Source: CAVXTT01 sp963764685 (GTDB taxonomy: Bacteria > Bacteroidota > Ignavibacteria > Ignavibacteriales > Ignavibacteriaceae). From it: a DNA stretch of 64,000 nt. Numbering within the stretch: position 1 is the first letter of the stretch; each line of letters begins with the position of its first letter. The DNA is taken from positions 186,001 through 250,000 of the forward strand of contig CAVXTT010000016.1 in NCBI GenBank assembly GCA_963764685.1, given 5' to 3'. The notes under the pieces are model-generated. The model was given only the letters and a program-made list of their open reading frames with translations, made no database searches and was not told the DNA's origin. This document shows positions 58,337 to 64,000 of the stretch, one piece after another. The translations under genes were made by a program, and so were the position numbers.

Positions 58337-59441
58337 AGATCCTGTATTTCTTATAAATTGTTCCCCCCATAACTTCTGCACCCCTGTTCATCATATCATT
58401 ATCTTCGAGCACCCAGCTTGCTTCACCAAGAGCTATTCCTCTTTTACCGGCACGATTTACTATTTCCCAATAGAATACAGCATCAAGTCCTTTCTTCTGA
58501 AATTCCGGAATTATTCCCAATATAATGATCCTTGCCCATTTGATCTTTTTCCCTTCGGTTAAAAGCCGAATGAATCCGAAAGGGAAAAGTCTTCCATTCA
58601 TTTTTTTAAAAATATAATTATAATCAGGAAGCACCAGTGCAAAACCTGCTAATTTACCATCAATGTGACCAAATAAGACTAAACTCGGATCTACAAGGGG
58701 CTTCATATCTTTTGCAACCGCATCCATTTCTTCTTCGGTAAGAGGTACAAATCCCCAGTTTGGAGCCCACGCCTGATTATAAACTAACTTTACTTTCTGA
58801 AGCTCATTATTAAAATCCTTCAGATTAAGTTCGGAGATTTTAATTTTCGACCGCTCTTTGGATATTTCAGCTACCCTCCTGATTTTATCGGATCCAAGGA
58901 CTTTTGCCTGTTCAATCTTATAAGCATAGAGATCCTTAGCCTTTTTAAATCCGTAAGTTGAGCAGAGGTTAAGATAGTAGGGAGGGTTATATGTCATTAG
59001 TATTCTAGGTTCATCATCAAAACCTTCGAGAAGCATACCGTACTCATCATTGCTTGATGGATTTGCAGGACCCCTCATTGCATCTAACCCCTTTGCTTTT
59101 ATCCATGCAGCAGCTTTATCAAAAAGTGCATTGGCGACACTTTGATCATTTATGGATTCAAAGAATCCGAAGAATCCGACTTTATCATTATGGGTTTTAT
59201 TATGCAGGTCATTTTTTATTGCAGCAATACGCCCTACAATTTTCCCGTCTCTTCTGGCAAGATACATTTCTATCTCTGCATGCTTATAGAATGGATTTTT
59301 TTCACGGCTGAGAAGCTTTTTCCTGTCCATTATTAAAGGAGGAACCCAGAACCTGTCGTTCTTATAGATTTTCCACTGGAATTTTATAAAAGCAGAAAGA
59401 TCCTTGTCTGTTTTTACAGTGGAAATATCAATAGAGCTCAT
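58320..59441 (-). CDS. GNAT-like acyltransferase, candidate bacterial ceramide synthase
   Basis: 373 aa. Family features: RFWVPPLIMDRKKLLSREKNPFYKHAEIEMYLARRDGKIVGRIAA, VGFFGFFESINDQSVANALFD, GLDAMRGPANPSSNDEYGMLLEG, MTYNPPYYLNLCSTYGF, and ILGIIPEFQKKGLDAVFYWE for the acyl-CoA site. It is 34 nt downstream of the serine palmitoyltransferase gene. A GNAT-fold protein in this position was shown in Caulobacter to acylate 3-ketosphinganine (bCerS). Assignment here is by context and fold, not proven. Paralogue of the protein at 43318-44424. Confidence 0.75.
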   Translation of the reverse strand: MSSIDISTVKTDKDLSAFIKFQWKIYKNDRFWVPPLIMDRKKLLSREKNPFYKHAEIEMYLARRDGKIVGRIAAIKNDLHNKTHNDKVGFFGFFESINDQSVANALFDKAAAWIKAKGLDAMRGPANPSSNDEYGMLLEGFDDEPRILMTYNPPYYLNLCSTYGFKKAKDLYAYKIEQAKVLGSDKIRRVAEISKERSKIKISELNLKDFNNELQKVKLVYNQAWAPNWGFVPLTEEEMDAVAKDMKPLVDPSLVLFGHIDGKLAGFALVLPDYNYIFKKMNGRLFPFGFIRLLTEGKKIKWARIIILGIIPEFQKKGLDAVFYWEIVNRAGKRGIALGEASWVLEDNDMMNRGAEVMGGTIYKKYRIYEKPI

Positions 59442-59475
59442 TTTGATTCCTTACATTGTGAGTTAGCCGGTGAAG

Positions 59476-60666
59476 CTAAATAAGACCTAATTTCTTACCG
59501 GTGCGGGTAAAAATATCAAGGATCTGATCAAGATGATGGTCTTCGTGTGAAGCCATATAACTTGTTCTCATCATTTGTCTTCCTTGAGGCACACCTGGAG
59601 AAATAAACACATTTACAAACACACCAGCATCATACAGCATCCGCCACATCTGGAAAGCAATCTCATCGTTTCCCACAATTACCGGAACAATTGCAGTTCT
59701 GCCATCAATAACATTAAACCCGGCATCCTTAAGGGCATTTCTCATTTTAGAGGCATTACGGATCAGTTTGTCAACTCTTTCAGGTTCTTTTTCCAGAATA
59801 TCAAGAGCTGCAAGAGCTGCAGCAACAGAAGCCGGGGTAGGGGATGCACTAAAAATCAGCGCCAGGGAATGATGTTTAAGATAATTTATAACCTTTGCTT
59901 CTCCCGCAACGAATCCGCCCAGTGATGCAAATGTTTTGCTGAATGTTCCCATCGTGAGATCAATATCATTTTCAAGATTGAACTCGCTTGCAGTTCCTCT
60001 TCCGCCTTTTCCGATTACACCAACAGAATGAGCATCATCAATTAAAATTCTTGCGCCAACCATTTTGGCAATTTTATTAAGCCTCGGAAGGTCAACAATT
60101 TCACCGCCGGTACTGAAAACACCGTCACTTACAATGAATTTTGGAGCATCTTCAGGGAGTTTGCAGATCACCCTTTCAAGATCATCCATATCATTATGCT
60201 TATACCTTACGAATTCAGCGGTGGCTCCTTTAGCCATAAGATTACCCGCAATAATACAGGCGTGATTATCTTTATCGGAAACAATATATTCGCCTCTCTG
60301 AACCAGTGTAGGAATTATTCCCTGAGCAGTCTGGTATCCTGTACTGAATAACAGGACGGCTTCTTTATTAAAGAATTTAGCAAGACGCTCTTCAAGTTCG
60401 ATATGAAGATCAAGAGTACCAGTTAGATAACGTGAACCGGAACAGCCTGTCCCATATTTTGCAATAGCTTTTTCTGCGGCTTCTTTTACTGCGGGGTGTG
60501 CGGTTAAACCAAGGTAATTATTTGATCCTGCCATTATGATTTTTCTCCCCTCAATCTGAACAACAGGTCCCTCATTTGCTTCAATTATTCTGAAATACGG
60601 ATACAAACCTAACGCTTTTATTTCATCAGCCCTGGTAAAATCGTAACATTTCTTAAATAAATCCAA
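59476..60666 (-). CDS. spt: Serine palmitoyltransferase (alpha-oxoamine synthase)
   Basis: 396 aa. Condenses serine and palmitoyl-CoA to 3-ketosphinganine, first step of sphingolipid synthesis. AOS-family motifs: GSNNYLGLTAHPAVKEA, KYGTGCSGSRYLTGTLDLHIELEERLA, SDKDNHACIIAG, VSDGVFSTGGEIVDLP, DDAHSVGVIGKGGRGT, and the PLP-lysine TMGTFSKTFASLGGF at about residue 240. The N-terminus FKKCYDFTRADEIKALGLYPYFR is typical of Bacteroidota Spt rather than BioF or Kbl. Neighbours support this: a GNAT protein downstream and a CerR-like reductase divergent upstream. Confidence 0.85.
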   Translation of the reverse strand: MDLFKKCYDFTRADEIKALGLYPYFRIIEANEGPVVQIEGRKIIMAGSNNYLGLTAHPAVKEAAEKAIAKYGTGCSGSRYLTGTLDLHIELEERLAKFFNKEAVLLFSTGYQTAQGIIPTLVQRGEYIVSDKDNHACIIAGNLMAKGATAEFVRYKHNDMDDLERVICKLPEDAPKFIVSDGVFSTGGEIVDLPRLNKIAKMVGARILIDDAHSVGVIGKGGRGTASEFNLENDIDLTMGTFSKTFASLGGFVAGEAKVINYLKHHSLALIFSASPTPASVAAALAALDILEKEPERVDKLIRNASKMRNALKDAGFNVIDGRTAIVPVIVGNDEIAFQMWRMLYDAGVFVNVFISPGVPQGRQMMRTSYMASHEDHHLDQILDIFTRTGKKLGLI

Positions 60667-60776
60667 ATATCCTCCTGAAATCGATTAACAAAAAATAGAG
60701 TAAATGGTGTATATTTTCTTAAATTTGGCGGTAAAATCTATTATTAAATACTCTTAAAATCAAATAACTTACACGT

Positions 60777-61769
60777 ATGAACAGCAGTTCTATCTCAGTA
60801 GTTACAGGGGCTAACGGATTTGTGGGGAGTCATCTTGTCGATTTTCTCTTATCAAAAAACCACGAAGTAAGATGTATAACAAGAAAATCAAGCAACCTTA
60901 AATGGCTTAAAGGGAAAGATGTAAAAATTTTTGACTGCGGTCTAACCGATCAAAAATCCTTAGCTGAGGCTTTCAGGGGTGTCCATTATATTTTTCACGT
61001 AGCGGGAGTTGTAAAATCCAAAACACCTGAAGGGTATTTCAAAGGTAATGTTGATACAACCCGTGTACTGCTCGATTCAGCCCTGGAACAAAACACTCTA
61101 AAGAAATTTGTGGTGGTCAGCAGTCAGACTGCAGGAGGTCCATCCAGAAATCAAATCCCGGTAACCGAAGAAGATCTGCCCAATCCGATTACAACATACG
61201 GCAGAAGCAAACTTGCCGAAGAAGAACTTGCCCGGACATACATGGATAAACTTCCAATAACGATATGCAGGGCACCAGCAGTATATGGTGAAAGAGACAC
61301 CGAAATATTTATTTTCTTCAATACCTTTTCTAAGGGATTATTTACAACTATCGGTTTTGATAAAAAACTTATTAGCCTTATCCACGTTCTCGATCTTGTA
61401 AACGGATTTTATCTCGCTGCTGTAAATGAAAATTCAGCAGGTAATTTATATTATATCAGTTCGGAAAAATTTTATACCTGGGAGGAAGTCGGTGCGGTAA
61501 CATCAAAAATTCTTAACAAAAAAGCATTACACATTAAAGTTCCGCATTCGATTGTTTACACAATTGCGGCTATTGCCCAGTTCTTCTCGATATTCAGCAG
61601 TAAGGCAGCAACATTAAATATTGAAAAAGCCAGGGATATTACAAGAAACGCCTGGATCTGTGACACTTCCAGGGCAGTAAAGGAACTTGGCTACCGGCAA
61701 AATATTTCGATAGAAGAGGGCATAACGAGAACCTGCTGCTGGTATAAAGAACAGGGATGGATAAAATAA
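60777..61769 (+). CDS. NAD-dependent epimerase/dehydratase-family oxidoreductase, CerR-like
   Basis: 330 aa extended SDR. Nucleotide-binding TGANGFVGSHLVDFLL, the catalytic YGRSKLAEEELA (YxxxK), Ser in VVSSQTAGGPS, and a C-terminal hydrophobic stretch (HSIVYTIAAIAQFFSIFSSK). CerR proteins of this family reduce the 3-keto group of oxidised ceramide or ketosphinganine. The gene is divergent from spt with a 110-nt shared promoter region, which fits the ceramide role; other sugar or sterol substrates are possible from fold alone. Confidence 0.75.
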   Translation: MNSSSISVVTGANGFVGSHLVDFLLSKNHEVRCITRKSSNLKWLKGKDVKIFDCGLTDQKSLAEAFRGVHYIFHVAGVVKSKTPEGYFKGNVDTTRVLLDSALEQNTLKKFVVVSSQTAGGPSRNQIPVTEEDLPNPITTYGRSKLAEEELARTYMDKLPITICRAPAVYGERDTEIFIFFNTFSKGLFTTIGFDKKLISLIHVLDLVNGFYLAAVNENSAGNLYYISSEKFYTWEEVGAVTSKILNKKALHIKVPHSIVYTIAAIAQFFSIFSSKAATLNIEKARDITRNAWICDTSRAVKELGYRQNISIEEGITRTCCWYKEQGWIK

Positions 61770-61807
61770 TTCTATTTGCTGAAGGCAGGTTGGACTCATT
61801 ATAAACG

Positions 61808-61846
61808 AAAAATCCCGGATCGATTATTAACCAACCCGGGATTTTT
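61808..61846. terminator. Bidirectional terminator between cerR-like and Spy-like genes
   Basis: AAAAATCCCGG, 17-nt loop, CCGGGATTTTT (11-bp perfect stem) with T-rich tails on both strands. Convergent genes end on each side. Confidence 0.85.
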
Positions 61847-61867
61847 GTTTAGCTTCTTCTTCAGAAT

Positions 61868-62299
61868 CTACATATCTCGCTTCTTAAAATTCCGGCAGCA
61901 TTTTTCTCTTCCGGTTTTGTCGCCTTTCGATAAGAATTCCTTTTTCTGTTTTTCATCAAGCAGACCGTAAACGTCCAGATGGTGATTAGCTCTCTGTTCC
62001 GCAATTTTATTTTTAACTGCTGAAATATCTTTTATTGCAGAAAGATAGTCCTCCCTGGTAAATTTATTTGATTGCTCAAGCTTTTGAAGTTCCAGTATCT
62101 TTAGTTGCAATTCGCTCCGGAGCTTTATCATTTCTTCTTTGTGCATAAGTTTCAATTCCTGTATCTGTACTTTTTGTGTGTCTGTCAGATTGAGATCCTT
62201 AGAACAATTGCCTTGATGCCGGTGCTGGGAATAGCTGCTGCTCAAAAACAACAACGGGAATATCATAAGTGTCATTATTGTTAACGAGCGGTAATTCAT
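61868..62299 (-). CDS. Spy/CpxP/ZraP-like periplasmic protein (LTXXQ-type)
   Basis: 143 aa. Signal peptide (MNYRSLTIMTLMIFPLLFLSSSYSQ), then LNLTDTQKVQIQELKLMHKEEMIKLRSELQLKILELQKL, the LTxxQ helical-hairpin pattern, and a second helix near DEKQKKEFLSKG. A short His/Cys-containing start (HRHQGNCSK) and end (EKCCRNFKKRDM) could bind metal. Spy-like chaperones or ZraP metal sensors are the closest known roles. It is divergent from the ECF sigma operon, with a 141-nt gap. Confidence 0.7.
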   Translation of the reverse strand: MNYRSLTIMTLMIFPLLFLSSSYSQHRHQGNCSKDLNLTDTQKVQIQELKLMHKEEMIKLRSELQLKILELQKLEQSNKFTREDYLSAIKDISAVKNKIAEQRANHHLDVYGLLDEKQKKEFLSKGDKTGREKCCRNFKKRDM

Positions 62300-62440
62300 T
62301 ACATTTCTCCTTAAATATTTATTTTAATTATTTTGTCGATCCGTATTTTTGACATATCCATAAACCTAAAAGTTTAAACCAGCTGAATTAAACCGCACCG
62401 GAGATATGATTGTCTAATTTAGTAGAATTATTAACAGCTG

Positions 62441-62983
62441 ATGACTGACCGAAACGAAGACTTTCAACTCATAAGGCAATTTCTTGATGGAGATGAAGCC
62501 TCCTTCAACAGGATCGTTCATAAGTATCAGCAGAAAATTTACTGGCACGCGAGAAGAATGACGGGAGATCATCTGGATGCCGATGAAGTTGTACAGGAAG
62601 TTCTTCTTGTGATGTACAGAAAATTGAAGACGTTTAAATTCGGCTCAGGATTATACACGTGGATCTACCGGGTAACTTCTACCAGAAGTCTGAATTATTT
62701 AAGAAAGAAGAAACTAAAAAATCTTTTTTCAACTGACGATGAAGTTGTTCGTAATATCAAAGGAGGTGATATTGTCACTGATCTTGAGAAGAAGGAAAAA
62801 CTTGAAATGATAGAAAAATTTCTGCTTAAGCTTCCTCCCAAACAAAGAGAGGTATTTATATTCAGGAATTATGATGATCTGTCATATGAAGAGATATCAA
62901 AGATAACGGGAAAGAGTGTCGGAGGTCTTAAAGCAAATTATTTTCAGGCAGTTAAAAAAATGATCAGGATGGTAAATGAATAA
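62441..62983 (+). CDS. RNA polymerase ECF-type sigma factor
   Basis: 180 aa. Sigma region 2 (FNRIVHKYQQKIYWHARRMTGDHLDADEVVQEVLLVMYRKLKTF...LYTWIYRVTSTRSLNYLRKKK) and region 4 (LLKLPPKQREVFIFRNYDDLSYEEISKITGKSVGGLKANYFQAVKKM). It directs transcription of an envelope-stress-type regulon together with the following genes. First of three + strand genes; the second begins within 10 nt of its end. Confidence 0.92.
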   Translation: MTDRNEDFQLIRQFLDGDEASFNRIVHKYQQKIYWHARRMTGDHLDADEVVQEVLLVMYRKLKTFKFGSGLYTWIYRVTSTRSLNYLRKKKLKNLFSTDDEVVRNIKGGDIVTDLEKKEKLEMIEKFLLKLPPKQREVFIFRNYDDLSYEEISKITGKSVGGLKANYFQAVKKMIRMVNE

Positions 62984-62984
62984 T

Positions 62985-63560
62985 ATGAATGAACAATTTA
63001 TAAGGTACATCTCCGGCGATATGAACGCCGATGAGACAAAAAACTTTACGAGATTTATTAATAGTTCTCCGGAATTGAGGCATCAGATAATGAATTACGA
63101 AAATCTTCTTCGGGAAATAAAAGAAACTTCCAATGTTCCTTTACAGCAGGATTATTTTGTAAGCCTTATCCCGGCCTTGCGTAAAAAGCTTGATGCATCT
63201 TCAAGAATACACAAAGCGCTCAAATTAAGCTTCAGTCTGTCTTCCGCTGCTGCAGTTATTGTTCTTGCCCTGATATTCCTGCTTCCGGGGAAGACTGCTG
63301 ATCTGAACCAGGTTATATCAGAAATGGATCACCAGGAGGTGAAGGAAATGGTGAAGGATATGCAGATTGATATTACACCTGCGGAAACAGAAGATATATC
63401 TCAAATCGAAGAATTGTATATCGAAGAAATAGATGGTAAAGGGGAAAATATGATTTCTTCAGATCTGGTAACTAATGCTGATATATTGAATACCTTATCG
63501 GAAGAAGAAACCCAGATGATCTATGATGAAATGATAAATAAGGATATATTAAAGGATTAG
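62985..63560 (+). CDS. Putative membrane anti-sigma factor
   Basis: About 191 aa from ATG 62985 (ATG 62976 overlaps the sigma end and is also possible). Short N-terminal zinc-less anti-sigma-like helical domain (IRYISGDMNADETKNFTRFINSSPELRHQIMNYENLL), then one membrane helix (about 75-98, SSAAAVIVLALIFLLPG), then a glutamate-rich periplasmic tail (EMDHQEVKEMVKDMQID, EDISQIEELYIEEIDGKG). The pattern of sigma followed by a single-span protein indicates an anti-sigma factor. No Cys/His zinc motif is visible. Confidence 0.65.
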   Translation: MNEQFIRYISGDMNADETKNFTRFINSSPELRHQIMNYENLLREIKETSNVPLQQDYFVSLIPALRKKLDASSRIHKALKLSFSLSSAAAVIVLALIFLLPGKTADLNQVISEMDHQEVKEMVKDMQIDITPAETEDISQIEELYIEEIDGKGENMISSDLVTNADILNTLSEEETQMIYDEMINKDILKD

Positions 63561-63562
63561 AA

Positions 63563-64000
63563 ATGAAAAAATTATTAATCTTTTTAGTAGTTATTGCTGC
63601 TGTTCAGGTTTTTGGTCAGCCTGAAAGATTCGGCGACCACCCCCCAAAAAAGATAGAAGAACTTTATAAAATTAAGCTTATCGAAGAGCTCCAGATGGAT
63701 GAAGAGACAACATTAAAGTTTTTCTCGCGACATTCAAAAAACAGGGAAGAGATAAGACAGATTACTGATAAAGGGGACGAACTTCTCGACCAGATGGAAG
63801 CTAAAATAAGTGGAAATGATAAAGATGAAATCAGCTCCCTTGTTAATGCCTTCCTGAGAAATGAGGAAGAGGTAGCCAAAAAGAAGGCAGAATTCGTTAA
63901 CTCATTGTACGATATACTAACTCCGGGACAGGTAGCAAAATTTCTGGTATTTGAATCCCGTTTCCGGGAGGAAATAAGGGATATTTTAATGAAAAACAGA
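63563..64000 (+). CDS. Spy-like periplasmic protein, 3' end beyond the window
   Basis: Starts at ATG 63563, two nt after the anti-sigma stop, and is still open at 64000 (at least 146 codons). Signal peptide MKKLLIFLVVIAAVQVFGQ, then helical segments KIKLIEELQMDEETTLKFFSRHSKNREEIRQITDKGDELLDQME and SLYDILTPGQVAKFLVFESRFREEIRDI. The LTPGQ-containing C-terminal helix is the LTxxQ signature of Spy/CpxP/ZraP proteins. Third gene of the sigma operon, so likely a periplasmic stress sensor or chaperone feeding the sigma/anti-sigma switch (inference). Confidence 0.8.
   Translation, partial: MKKLLIFLVVIAAVQVFGQPERFGDHPPKKIEELYKIKLIEELQMDEETTLKFFSRHSKNREEIRQITDKGDELLDQMEAKISGNDKDEISSLVNAFLRNEEEVAKKKAEFVNSLYDILTPGQVAKFLVFESRFREEIRDILMKNR

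Overview
The window looks like chromosome of a Bacteroidota/Chlorobi-group bacterium, most likely an Ignavibacteria-type lineage. It is AT-rich and many genes lack a Shine-Dalgarno sequence. At least three exported proteins end in the type IX secretion sorting domain with the NYPNPFNP signature. Gene content is mostly single-copy housekeeping. Many otherwise normal genes (gcvP, sucC, an lptD-like gene, a two-component pair, a desaturase) carry one or more 1-nt frame breaks. The simplest reading is residual indel errors in an assembled, possibly metagenomic, contig, although the 35-38 kb stretch looks truly decayed.

0-35 kb: tail of an LptD-like outer-membrane gene, an NYN-domain protein, a T9SS exoprotein, gcvP, a BamA/D15-like protein, rsmE, rlpA, an aminotransferase, aroE, a TPR protein, sucC, pruA, a 1-kb gene-free stretch with inverted repeats, fadD, a GT39 glycosyltransferase, glgC, a second T9SS protein, an M1 aminopeptidase, lpxH with a class A PBP, a GT-C membrane protein, and a response regulator with its histidine kinase.

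35-38.5 kb: an intact tRNA-Leu(CAG) is followed by a decayed array. tRNA-Leu 3' halves alternate with short GIY-YIG endonuclease genes or remnants (four endonuclease copies, two or three tRNA fragments). Between copies 1 and 2 sit a broken YCF48-like propeller gene and a 3' fragment of an Nramp-type metal transporter. One tRNA fragment is itself interrupted by a 29-nt palindromic insertion.

40.5-48.7 kb: a compact seven-gene + strand operon. It encodes a DAG-kinase-like lipid kinase, an ICMT/PEMT-like domain fused to a BtaA-type aminocarboxypropyl transferase, a GNAT-like acyltransferase, a LysA-like PLP decarboxylase, a class II aldolase-like protein with an unknown N-terminal domain, and an FtsX-like permease with its LolD-like ATPase. 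I read it as a candidate pathway for making and exporting an unusual SAM-derived amino lipid. This is inference.

49-64 kb: a T9SS propeller protein, prfC, hpnCDE (squalene from farnesyl-PP), an M28 peptidase, an eIF2B-like protein, and a likely ceramide locus: serine palmitoyltransferase, a GNAT protein of the same family as the one in the 43-kb operon, and a divergent CerR-like reductase. The window ends with a Spy-like protein and an ECF sigma/anti-sigma operon whose third gene runs off the edge. The second half is therefore rich in membrane-lipid functions: amino lipid, squalene and sphingolipid.
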